Shown here piece by piece: positions 1 to 5,644 of a stretch of 5,753 nt of DNA (the stretch's first letter is position 1; each line of letters opens with the position of its first letter). The notes beneath the pieces are model-generated. The model was not told where the DNA came from. It made no database searches and saw nothing but the letters and a program-made list of their open reading frames with translations. Origin of the DNA: Marinilabilia sp. UBA5340 (GTDB lineage Bacteria > Bacteroidota > Bacteroidia > Bacteroidales > Marinilabiliaceae); contig DHQK01000065.1 in assembly GCA_002411085.1 (NCBI GenBank), positions 1 through 5,753 of the forward strand, given 5' to 3'. Made by a program: the position numbers and the translations under genes.

Positions 1-199
1 TCATCGTATTGGCCAGCACATACCCATTGGTCGTCTCCACGCCTGGATAGTTGGCCACCTCATTGGTCAGCACCATTTGTCCCCCGATGGCTCCGTCATT
101 CAATATCAGTGTTGACAACCGGGCGCGGGAGGCATAGATGCCGGCGGTGAGGCCGGCAGCTCCTGCTCCGATAATCATTACGTCATAAGTATCGTTCAT
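1..199 (-). CDS. trxB: Thioredoxin reductase, N-terminal part (cut by window edge)
   Basis: This is a flavoprotein that passes electrons from a pyridine nucleotide (or ferredoxin in some anaerobes) to thioredoxin in the cytoplasm. Sixty-six residues are visible, read from the ATG at 199-197. They include the FAD-binding dinucleotide fold with G11-A-G-A-A-G16 followed by LTAGIYASRA, then G39-G-Q-M and the NEVANYPG segment (46-53), which together are typical of the TrxB family. The redox CXXC and the NAD(P)H-binding domain would lie in the missing part. A weak AGGA sits about 14 nt before the start. The usual acidic residue after the second beta strand (LVLE in many TrxB) reads LILN, with Asp35 next to it, so cofactor details could differ. 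A thioredoxin-fold gene lies upstream on the same strand, 285 bp away. The family call is firm; the electron donor cannot be read from this fragment. Confidence 0.9.
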   Translation of the reverse strand, partial: MNDTYDVMIIGAGAAGLTAGIYASRARLSTLILNDGAIGGQMVLTNEVANYPGVETTNGYVLANTM

Positions 200-227
200 A
201 TATTTGTTTTTCCTAACTTCTTTCAAA

Positions 228-244
228 AAGGGATTTCATCCCTT
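228..244 (-). other. Small hairpin in the trxB leader
   Basis: A perfect 7-bp inverted repeat (AAGGGAT / ATCCCTT) with a 3-nt loop ends 29 bases before the trxB start codon. In the minus-strand transcript the loop reads GAA. It could be a 5'-UTR structure, or the outer edge of the structured repeat that follows. No U-tract follows it directly, so it is not a convincing terminator. No TAnnTTTG box was found for trxB between 200 and 484. Confidence 0.4.
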
Positions 245-253
245 AAACCCAGA

Positions 254-410
254 ATTACTTTTTTGTCTTGACACAAAAAAGTAATCAAAAAAAATCAAGA
301 CTTAGCCTGCTTTCACTCTGGAGAACTACGGTTCTTTGGTCGAAATCGTCAAAACTCATCTCGCTCGTTGCTCTCACGAGATTCAAACAGAGACGATTTT
401 TTCGACCAAA
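254..410. repeat. Structured intergenic repeat element with nested inverted repeats
   Basis: This gene-free stretch is packed with dyads. Positions 254-266 and 273-285 form a perfect 13-bp inverted repeat (ATTACTTTTTTGT and its complement) around a 6-nt loop. Positions 322-335 form a 5-bp stem closing a C(UACG)G tetraloop on the plus strand, a UNCG-type loop. Positions 335-350 pair with 392-410 over 16 bp with a 3-nt bulge in a T-run, and enclose a 6-bp inner stem (358-363 with 377-382). The architecture and the poly-T/poly-A arm resemble dispersed repeats I recall from Bacteroidota intergenic regions; that is memory, not a search. The element may extend to about 440. Short reading frames across it look spurious. 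No transposase or target-site duplication is visible, so its mobility mechanism is unknown. Confidence 0.5.
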
Positions 411-484
411 CAACCTTGTTTCCAGGCTTACCAGCCTATGTCAGTCAGTATCAGATTCTGCAATTATATTTTATTAGAAAAATA

Positions 485-832
485 TTAATTGAAGTGTTTA
501 TCAAGTACACTGGTAATTTGATCCATGCTTTGAATACTGCTGGTAGCATGTGCTACCTTGCCGTTTTTGTAATACATAGTAAATGGAAGTCCCATGAATC
601 CTTGTGCTTCAGGAGCATTGCGAATTACGTGTGCTTCAGGATTATCAAAAGCCATGGAGTAGAACTTCACATTTTCACGCTCTTCTTCCAACTCTTCCAT
701 AGCATCATATACGGGAATACACATAGGGCCCATACGTCCGCAGCATACCATTACGTTATCATTTTCTGAAATAATTTTTTGCAGCTCATCAGCTGATTCA
801 ATCTCCTGGATTTCTGTTTGCAACATTTTCAT
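485..832 (-). CDS. Thioredoxin-fold protein lacking the CXXC active site
   Basis: The protein has 115 residues, the normal size of a single-domain thioredoxin. The fold is supported by the start of the central strand (NVMV, 26-29), a helix rich in Glu (DAMEELEEE, 43-51), a second strand (VKFYSMAFDNPE), and the cis-proline block G81-L-P83-F-T-M-Y-Y-K-N-G91, which matches the GxPTxxxFKNG of thioredoxins. Where thioredoxins have WCGPC this protein reads C30-C-G-R-M-G-P-M-C38. In my by-eye alignment both catalytic cysteines are Met (M34-G-P-M37), with Cys30, Cys31 and Cys38 nearby. It therefore cannot use a classical CXXC dithiol; an unusual disulfide such as Cys31-Cys38, a single-Cys reaction, or a binding role are all possible. 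Translation may start at M1 (832) or M3 (826). It lies upstream of trxB on the same strand and divergent from the Crp/Fnr gene. The fold call is good; the function is not known. Confidence 0.8.
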   Translation of the reverse strand: MKMLQTEIQEIESADELQKIISENDNVMVCCGRMGPMCIPVYDAMEELEEERENVKFYSMAFDNPEAHVIRNAPEAQGFMGLPFTMYYKNGKVAHATSSIQSMDQITSVLDKHFN

Positions 833-860
833 ATCACTCTATTTTTTGTTTGTTTACAAT

Positions 861-888
861 TTGATGTCAATCGGCTTATTGAGACATC
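861..888. promoter_or_regulatory. Operator-like dyads, one resembling an FNR box
   Basis: Positions 861-874 read TTGAT-GTCA-ATCGG, which matches 8 of the 10 specified bases of the FNR consensus TTGATnnnnATCAA. The same DNA also forms a wider inverted repeat, GATGTC (863-868) with GACATC (883-888). Both lie between the predicted transcription start of the thioredoxin-like gene and its start codon, a position that would suit repression or a leader hairpin. The neighbouring Crp/Fnr-family gene makes binding attractive, but its recognition helix is not identical to FNR's. A second small dyad, TTTG-N6-CAAA at 894-907, overlaps the -7 box. Confidence 0.3.
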
Positions 889-903
889 GATTATTTGACA
901 TTG

Positions 904-934
904 CAAACATACTACGACCGCCTAAACAGCCCAA
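904..934 (-). promoter_or_regulatory. Bacteroidota-type promoter for the thioredoxin-like gene
   Basis: On the minus strand TATGTTTG (911-904) matches the Bacteroidota -7 consensus TAnnTTTG exactly. A partial -33 element, TTGG (934-931), lies 19 bp upstream, the expected spacing for TTTG. Transcription would start near 897, giving a leader of about 65 nt. The -7 box is the best of its kind in the window; the -33 element is weak. Confidence 0.5.
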
Positions 935-995
935 GAAACAAGGCCTGGAGGATTCCGGGTTCAAAACTGAAATTTTTCAGCTTTTTTTATGTCAT

Positions 996-1044
996 GGGAG
1001 AGTTGAGAGTTTTAAGTTCTGGGTTTTGAGTAGGGATTTGAAGA
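996..1044. repeat. Degenerate heptad tract A
   Basis: These 49 bp show a 7-nt rhythm on the plus strand, for example TTGAGAG at 1003-1009, TTTTAAG at 1010-1016 and TTTTGAG at 1024-1030. In the register AGTTnTG the units match those of the tract at 3604-3652. Units are diverged, so this is periodicity rather than an exact tandem repeat. No coding function is seen. Confidence 0.45.
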
Positions 1045-1115
1045 GGAATATTCTGTGCTCGGAGTTTCAAAACACCTGACTCATAGCACTAAATTCCTTC
1101 CTGAACAATTTTGAT

Positions 1116-1123
1116 TAACTTTA
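1116..1123 (+). promoter_or_regulatory. Possible -7 box for the Crp/Fnr regulator
   Basis: TAACTTTA matches TAnnTTTG at five of six fixed bases and lies 28 bp before the start codon, so the leader would be only about 20 nt. No clear TTTG is found at -33. It overlaps TTGATTAAC (1111-1119), a weak half-site-like sequence that might allow autoregulation. This is tentative. Confidence 0.25.
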
Positions 1124-1151
1124 TCCTGCAATTACACAAAAGAAAAATTCC

Positions 1152-1838
1152 ATGCCAGACCACATAAATACCAACAGCATATTTGAATCGGCTGCCTGCT
1201 TCCAGGGGCTTTATCCCGAAGAATTAGAGAAACTCAGCGACAGCAAAACCAGGGTTCAATATCTGAAAGGAGAGAACATATTTAAACAGGGAGCTTTCTC
1301 TCCTCATGTCACGTATGTGCTGAGTGGTTTGGTTCGGGTATATCTGCAAACCGGGCACAACCGGCAACTGAATATTCGAATGGCCGGACCAGGCGATTTT
1401 CTCTCGTTCAGCTCTGTATTTGGAGAAACAACCTACAACTATTCAGCCCTTGCCATCAAAGATGCATGGGTTTGCATGATTGAAAAAGATGCCCTACGGA
1501 ATTTATTGCAGACCAATGCTGACTTTGCCCTACGGATTGTGTCCCGTAACTGCCGTAACGAAAAACAGCTGTTGGATGTCATCGGAAACCTTTCCTATAA
1601 GCAAATGCGTGGAAAACTGGCTTCTGCCCTGCTCTACCTCTCTTCAGAATCGTTTATGAAAGAACAGGTATTTCAGCACCTCACACGTCAGGACATCGCC
1701 GATTTTGCAGCCATATCAACAGAGAGCACCATTAAGTTTTTAAAAGAATTTGAAAACGAAGGAATTGTAGAGCTAAAGAAAAAAGATATTGAAATAACGG
1801 ATATGAAGAAACTGGAAGTAATCAGCAGGAATAGTTAA
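1152..1838 (+). CDS. Crp/Fnr-family transcriptional regulator
   Basis: The protein has 228 residues, a usual length for the family, with an N-terminal cyclic-nucleotide-type sensor barrel (about 18-130), a dimerisation helix (about 130-155) and a C-terminal winged helix-turn-helix (about 172-218). The HTH reads LTRQDIADFAAISTESTIKFLKEFENEGIV (in part), with E191 and K195 at the positions of the DNA-contacting Glu and Arg of CRP/FNR. The barrel's GE motif is present (G91-E92), but the Arg-Ser pair that binds cAMP in E. coli CRP is Tyr97-Ser98, so cAMP sensing is unlikely. Only three scattered cysteines occur (C16, C108, C134), so the four-Cys iron-sulfur site of FNR is absent. No Shine-Dalgarno is visible; the leader is A-rich. 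It is divergent from the thioredoxin-like gene and convergent with the reductase gene. The ligand is unknown. Confidence 0.9.
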   Translation: MPDHINTNSIFESAACFQGLYPEELEKLSDSKTRVQYLKGENIFKQGAFSPHVTYVLSGLVRVYLQTGHNRQLNIRMAGPGDFLSFSSVFGETTYNYSALAIKDAWVCMIEKDALRNLLQTNADFALRIVSRNCRNEKQLLDVIGNLSYKQMRGKLASALLYLSSESFMKEQVFQHLTRQDIADFAAISTESTIKFLKEFENEGIVELKKKDIEITDMKKLEVISRNS

Positions 1839-1841
1839 TAA

Positions 1842-1875
1842 AAACCCGGACAGAAAATCAACTCTGCCCGGATTT
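1842..1875. terminator. Bidirectional intrinsic terminator
   Basis: Arms of 13 bp (1842-1854 with 1863-1875) pair with two mismatches around an 8-nt loop; the core is CCGG-ACAGA / TCTG-CCCGG. On the minus strand the stem runs into a GTTTTTATT U-tract, and on the plus strand into ATTTAAA. It starts 4 nt after the regulator's TAA and lies 29 nt beyond the reductase stop, so it serves the two convergent genes. Confidence 0.8.
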
Positions 1876-1903
1876 AAACAAACTCTCAAAAGGTATTTAC
1901 AGA

Positions 1904-3595
1904 TTATTTTTCTCTCTCAAAAGGCCAGGCGGCAATGCCACCCTCAAGAATTTTCACATTTTTATAACCGTGATGTTTCAACAGCACAGCAGCCTCGTAA
2001 CCACGTAGTGAAATCTTACACAGGGTAACAATTTCCTTGTTTTTATCCTGTGGCAATTCATGGAGCCGCTCCCTGAGTTTTCCAATCGGAATCAGGGTTT
2101 CACCGATACCCAAACGCATTTGTTCGTACTCATCGGCACCTCGGGCATCCAGGATAAACAAGTCCTCACCCTTACCCACTTTGGCTTTCAAATCAACCGA
2201 AGAAATTCCGTCAAAGATTCCCTCCAGTTTATTTTGCATGATATGCGCCGTGGCAATACTGTGATCAATAGCCAGAGAAAATGGCGGAGCATAAGGAAGA
2301 TCAGCGTTTACCATGTCATCTACTGTCAGGTTACCTTTTATGGCGGTTGCCCAGATGGCTAACTGCTTGCTCACATCTCCGGGCCCCAAAACCTGAGCAC
2401 CAAGAATTTTCCTGCTCTTACGCTCCACTACCAATTTAGTAATCAGCAACTGCCCGTTCATAAATCCGGGTTTATCAGGACTTGCATTCAACACACGCTC
2501 ATAATCAAATCCTGCTTCTATTGCCTTGGCTTCAGACAAACCGCTAATACCCACGCCATAATCAAAGAGCTTGCAGATACCTGTTTGTATTGTTCCCGGG
2601 AATTTAGCGATATTCCCTTTGATAATGTTTTCCCCCACGGCACGTCCCTGCAAATTGGCCAAATCACCATAGGGGGCCAACACATTCTTCCCGGTGATGA
2701 GATTTTTTACCTCACAACAATCCCCTGCTGCATAAATATCAGGATCATTGGTTTGCATAAATTCGTTGGTAGAAATACCTCCAAGTTCTCCAATATTTAA
2801 ACCTGCTTCTTTGGCAAGTTTCACATTAGGACGCACACCGATTGCCACAACGGCCAACTCACAAGGAATTTCTGTTCCATTTTGAAGTTTCACAGCAGTC
2901 AGTTTCCCATTTTCCCCGACAAATTCGGACACACCGTTTTTAGTAATCACATTGGCTTTGGTTTTCAAATAATTCTCCACCAACTTAGCCATTTTCCAAT
3001 CCAGAAAAACAAGCAATTGAGGCAACAGTTCTACCAAAGTTAGTTCAATGCCCGCGAGGTGCAGCGCCTCTAAGGTTTCAATACCAATGAGTCCGCCACC
3101 AATAACCACTGCTTTCTTTATTTTGCCATCATCACGAACTTTGCGCAAATAATCGGCATCCTGCATGGATTGCAAAGTGGTAATCCCTTCCAGATCCACG
3201 CCGGGTATGGGAGGCATATTGGGGGTTGCTCCTGTAGTAATAACCAACTTATCATACTCCTGAGTTCCTTTTTCACCGGTCTCCAGATTGGTATATTCCA
3301 CCAATTTCTTTTCACGGTCAATACGCGTCACTTCCGTATTTACTTTTGCCACGATGCCTTTGGCGTTCCAGTAAAACTTAGGATCCCGGACAACCCCGGT
3401 AGGCGTGCACAACAATTTATTACGATCATCAAAAAAGCCTCCAACAAAATAAGGATAACCACAGGAAGCCATTGATAAATCGGGCGCTTTCTGAAACATG
3501 GTAATTTCAGCAAATTCGTCCATTCTGCGCGCTTTGGCAGCTGCTTTAGGACCGGCGGCTGAGCCACCAATGACAATGATTTTTTTCTTTGACAT
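1904..3595 (-). CDS. CoA-disulfide/persulfide reductase flavoprotein with C-terminal rhodanese domain
   Basis: This is an FAD- and NAD(P)H-dependent single-Cys disulfide oxidoreductase fused to a rhodanese domain, like the CoADR-RHD and NADH persulfide reductase (Npsr) proteins that reduce CoA disulfide, CoA persulfide or polysulfide. I use the ATG at 3595, giving 563 residues. The longer frame from 3667 begins inside a palindrome and runs through a heptad tract, so it is rejected. Visible parts are the FAD loop GGSAAG (10-15), the redox Cys45 in SMASCGYPYFVGG, the NAD loop VIGGGLIG (164-171), the second FAD motif YAAGDC (288-293), the dimer-domain motif YAPPFS (435-440), and the rhodanese (about 480-563) with the loop C526-KISLR-G. 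Both Cys needed for sulfur relay are therefore present. No Shine-Dalgarno is seen. It follows the ATPase pair by 102 bp and may be co-transcribed with it. The preferred substrate cannot be told from sequence. Confidence 0.92.
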   Translation of the reverse strand: MSKKKIIVIGGSAAGPKAAAKARRMDEFAEITMFQKAPDLSMASCGYPYFVGGFFDDRNKLLCTPTGVVRDPKFYWNAKGIVAKVNTEVTRIDREKKLVEYTNLETGEKGTQEYDKLVITTGATPNMPPIPGVDLEGITTLQSMQDADYLRKVRDDGKIKKAVVIGGGLIGIETLEALHLAGIELTLVELLPQLLVFLDWKMAKLVENYLKTKANVITKNGVSEFVGENGKLTAVKLQNGTEIPCELAVVAIGVRPNVKLAKEAGLNIGELGGISTNEFMQTNDPDIYAAGDCCEVKNLITGKNVLAPYGDLANLQGRAVGENIIKGNIAKFPGTIQTGICKLFDYGVGISGLSEAKAIEAGFDYERVLNASPDKPGFMNGQLLITKLVVERKSRKILGAQVLGPGDVSKQLAIWATAIKGNLTVDDMVNADLPYAPPFSLAIDHSIATAHIMQNKLEGIFDGISSVDLKAKVGKGEDLFILDARGADEYEQMRLGIGETLIPIGKLRERLHELPQDKNKEIVTLCKISLRGYEAAVLLKHHGYKNVKILEGGIAAWPFEREK

Positions 3596-3603
3596 GGATA
3601 AAA

Positions 3604-3652
3604 AGTTTTGAGTGTTGAGAATTGGGGTTTGGGGTTCGGGGCATTGGGTATA
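3604..3652. repeat. Degenerate heptad tract B with G-quadruplex motif
   Basis: Seven successive 7-nt units fill 49 bp, beginning AGTTTTG AGTGTTG and passing into GGGTTTG, GGGTTCG and GGG-initial units. Within it, 3624-3648 has four G-runs (4, 4, 4 and 3 G) separated by loops of 3, 3 and 4 nt, which fits the G-quadruplex pattern on the plus strand. That strand is the template for the minus-strand genes on both sides. The tract sits directly upstream of the reductase start codon. Confidence 0.6.
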
Positions 3653-3659
3653 TAAATAG

Positions 3660-3679
3660 AGACGCACGATTGTGCGTCT
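3660..3679. terminator. Palindrome between ATPase and reductase genes, possible weak terminator
   Basis: AGACGCAC and GTGCGTCT form a perfect 8-bp GC-rich stem with a 4-nt loop (GATT on the plus strand). It begins 18 nt after the TAG of the upstream ATPase gene on the minus strand and is followed there by CTCTATTTATAT, a poor U-tract. It could be a leaky terminator, an mRNA-stabilising 3' hairpin, or a copy of a palindromic intergenic repeat; GAGACGC/GCGTCTC palindromes are, from memory, common in several phyla. Confidence 0.5.
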
Positions 3680-3697
3680 TTACAACCTATTCAACAG

Positions 3698-4594
3698 CTA
3701 GGAACTAACGACCTTTCCAACTTCCAAAAACTCCTTCATCTGCTCCCACACTGATTTTACAGAACGAGCCGTTTCGCTTTCCGGTGAATATTCCACCACA
3801 CTTTTTTTATCAATCATGGATTCAACGATATTTGTATCAAACCCCCATCGCCCCAGCAGCGGAATATCCTTTTGAGTCAGGTAATCTTCAATTTCACGGG
3901 TCACCTCCGCGTTAATATCATCCTTATTGATGAAAGCAAACAGCGGAATACTGAAAGAATTAACCAGTTCCACCAATCGCTGCGCATCATGCAATCCCGA
4001 ACGGGTCGGTTCAATCACTAGTAAAACCGCATTGGTTCCTGTAACCGATGATATTGCTGAACACCCGATTCCCGGAGGACCGTCGTTAATTACAAAGCCG
4101 GCTCCGGTTTCTTTAGCAATTTCTCTTGCCTTCCGACGTACCTCTGTCACCAGTTTTCCTGAGTTCTCTTCTCCGGGCCCCATTTTGGCATGCACAAAAG
4201 GTCCAAAACGACTGTCAGAAACATACCAGAAATTATTCTCACTCCGTTGAGAAGTAATCGCCCCCACCGGACAGACCCGTTCGCATAAACGACATCCCTC
4301 ACACTGAAAAGGATTAATGTACAATCCGCCCTCCTCTTTGTAATGAATGGCATCAAAGTGACAATGCGATTTACAAATACCGCAATTGGTACATTTATCC
4401 TCATTGATGGAAGCGACCCAGGCTCCATAAAAGGTATGCGTTTCTTTTACCTCCGGGTTGAAAATCAGATGTAAATCAGCCGCATCCACATCGTTGTCAC
4501 AGAATACAGCATTCTCTGCAACCGATGCTATAGCAGCCGTTACGCTGGTTTTTCCGGCACCGCCCTTACCACTTAAAATAGTTACTTCCTTCAT
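3698..4594 (-). CDS. MinD/ParA-family ATPase with inserted 2x[4Fe-4S] ferredoxin domain (downstream paralog)
   Basis: This 298-residue protein belongs to the COG1149 type, a deviant-Walker P-loop ATPase interrupted by a bacterial ferredoxin. The Walker A is G9-K-G-G-A-G-K15-T with the signature Lys10; CDNDVDAADL (32-41) is the switch I region; DGPPGIGC (171-178) is the Walker B/switch II region. The insert carries C68-x2-C71-x2-C74-x3-C78 and C98-x2-C101-x2-C104-x3-C108-P, enough for two [4Fe-4S] clusters; the first motif ends C-H instead of C-P. No signal peptide or membrane segment is seen, so it should be cytoplasmic. Related ATPases occur in pairs in Desulfovibrio ORP operons and near NifX/NifB-like proteins in anaerobes; their biochemical role is unresolved. 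Its start lies 29 nt inside the upstream paralog's frame, which suggests coupled translation and a joint complex. Confidence 0.92.
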   Translation of the reverse strand: MKEVTILSGKGGAGKTSVTAAIASVAENAVFCDNDVDAADLHLIFNPEVKETHTFYGAWVASINEDKCTNCGICKSHCHFDAIHYKEEGGLYINPFQCEGCRLCERVCPVGAITSQRSENNFWYVSDSRFGPFVHAKMGPGEENSGKLVTEVRRKAREIAKETGAGFVINDGPPGIGCSAISSVTGTNAVLLVIEPTRSGLHDAQRLVELVNSFSIPLFAFINKDDINAEVTREIEDYLTQKDIPLLGRWGFDTNIVESMIDKKSVVEYSPESETARSVKSVWEQMKEFLEVGKVVSS

Positions 4595-5465
4595 ACTGCA
4601 GATATCGCGCTTCTATCGATTTTACAATTTTCTTATATGCATTGCCGGTTTCCGGGTCAATATCAGTCAACAAATCACCCGTGGCATATTTGCCTGCGTA
4701 AGCCTTATTAAAAGGTATTTCAGCAAGAATTTCGATATTCTGTTCGTTCAGAAATTCGTAAATATCCCGGTTGCCCAGTCCCGCTTTATTAATCACCACT
4801 CCAAAGGGTTTATCCAGATCGATAAGCAATTCAACCATCAACATCAAATCGTTCAATCCAAAAGGAGTTGGTTCGGTGACCAAAACCACATAATCCACAT
4901 CGGAGACTGTTTCCACAACCGGACAACTGGTTCCCGGAGGAGCATCATACAATACCACATCATAATTTTCTGTGATGGATTTTTTAAGTTCCTTAATCAT
5001 CAGAGTTTGCATGGCAGACCCCACTTTCAGGTTTCCTTCGGCCAATCCGGCACCAATTCTTGTATCCATACGGGTAATTTCCCCCACAGGAACCGGTTTT
5101 TCGATGATGGCACCATCCCGACATGCCACGCTACATGCTCCACAGGAGTGACACAAAGACGCATTGACCTCGGCAAAACCGGCAGGAGGCAAAACCACAA
5201 TGGCATTGAACTCGCAATACTCTACACATTTGCGGCAAAAAGTACATTTATCGGTATCAATTTCCGGCACCATCTGATGAACCTTCGTTTGAGAGGCTAC
5301 TTTTGCATCCGGAAAGAAAATGCGGTCGTTGGGTTCCTCCACATCACAATCGGCCAGCAAAACTGCGGATGTCAGTTGATTGGCAATGGCATTTTGCAAG
5401 TTGACAGAAACAGTAGTCTTGCCCGTACCTCCTTTACCGCTTGCAATGGCTATTTTATAGGACAT
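4566..5465 (-). CDS. MinD/ParA-family ATPase with inserted 2x[4Fe-4S] ferredoxin domain (upstream paralog)
   Basis: This 299-residue paralog of the following gene has the same order of parts. The Walker A is G10-K11-G-G-T-G-K16-T; ADCDVEEPND (38-47) is the switch I region, with acidic residues and Pro in place of the more usual DAAD; YDAPPGTSCP (173-182) is the Walker B/switch II region. The ferredoxin insert has C74-x2-C77-x2-C80-x3-C84 and C105-x2-C108-x2-C111-x3-C115. Neither motif ends in the usual Cys-Pro (they read C-E and C-R), which may affect cluster potential or packing. The two proteins differ enough that this is an old duplication or an obligate pair rather than a recent copy. The ATG at 5465 has no Shine-Dalgarno; the leader is AT-rich. 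It is the first gene of at least a two-gene operon. A heterodimer handling Fe-S clusters or electrons is inference. Confidence 0.92.
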   Translation of the reverse strand: MSYKIAIASGKGGTGKTTVSVNLQNAIANQLTSAVLLADCDVEEPNDRIFFPDAKVASQTKVHQMVPEIDTDKCTFCRKCVEYCEFNAIVVLPPAGFAEVNASLCHSCGACSVACRDGAIIEKPVPVGEITRMDTRIGAGLAEGNLKVGSAMQTLMIKELKKSITENYDVVLYDAPPGTSCPVVETVSDVDYVVLVTEPTPFGLNDLMLMVELLIDLDKPFGVVINKAGLGNRDIYEFLNEQNIEILAEIPFNKAYAGKYATGDLLTDIDPETGNAYKKIVKSIEARYLQYEGSNYFKW

Positions 5466-5471
5466 AACAAC

Positions 5472-5506
5472 AGATCGTTAGATTTTAGAATTTAGAGGTT
5501 AGAGAA
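5472..5506. repeat. Degenerate heptad tract C
   Basis: Five consecutive 7-nt units on the plus strand follow TAGAnnT, for example TAGATTT (5479-5485) and TAGAATT (5486-5492). The tract abuts the start of the upstream ATPase gene, much as tract B abuts the reductase start. The rest of the spacer up to about 5644 is AT-rich. It holds an 8-bp dyad (5550-5557 with 5585-5592) and a near-consensus minus-strand -7 box, AATGTTTG (5546-5539), without a clear -33 element. Confidence 0.5.
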
Positions 5507-5644
5507 ATCGTATAACATTGACATTATGAATTTTATAACAAACATTCATTTAAACTTAAAAATTTAGTTTTCAGAACCTTGAAAAAGTTTAACGAACGAT
5601 TGACATAAAAAAGAATGTTTAAAATTACAACCAGGCTTAAATAA

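Larger units (their letters stand above)
833..1151. other. Divergent intergenic region between the thioredoxin-like and Crp/Fnr genes
   Basis: This is 319 bp without a convincing gene. The 77-codon plus-strand frame at 846-1079 runs through a repetitive tract and has no recognisable domain, so I do not call it. The left half holds the minus-strand promoter and two dyads, the middle holds a T-run and a heptad-periodic tract, and the right end is the short leader of the regulator. Its position makes it the natural control region for both divergent genes. Confidence 0.6.

Noticed and set aside
268..769. Two overlapping plus-strand frames (69 and 133 codons)
   Set aside because: The first is a translation of the structured repeat; the second begins inside that repeat and then runs antisense to the thioredoxin-like gene. 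Neither has a leader signal or a recognisable domain.
967..988. CTGAAA/TTTCAG palindrome followed by C and seven T, terminator-like on the plus strand
   Set aside because: The stem is short and AT-rich and no plus-strand gene lies upstream to be terminated. It may be chance in AT-rich DNA.
846..1079. 77-codon plus-strand frame
   Set aside because: It crosses a heptad-periodic tract, with low-complexity composition, no ribosome-binding signal and no domain.
4458..5495. 345-codon open frame on the plus strand
   Set aside because: It lies antisense to the well-supported ferredoxin-ATPase gene, has no recognisable domain and is rich in His, Phe and Cys as expected from a complementary-strand shadow.
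5518..5539. TTGACA followed by TATAAC on the plus strand, sigma70-like
   Set aside because: The spacing is only about 10 bp, no plus-strand gene follows, and primary promoters in this phylum do not use that consensus.
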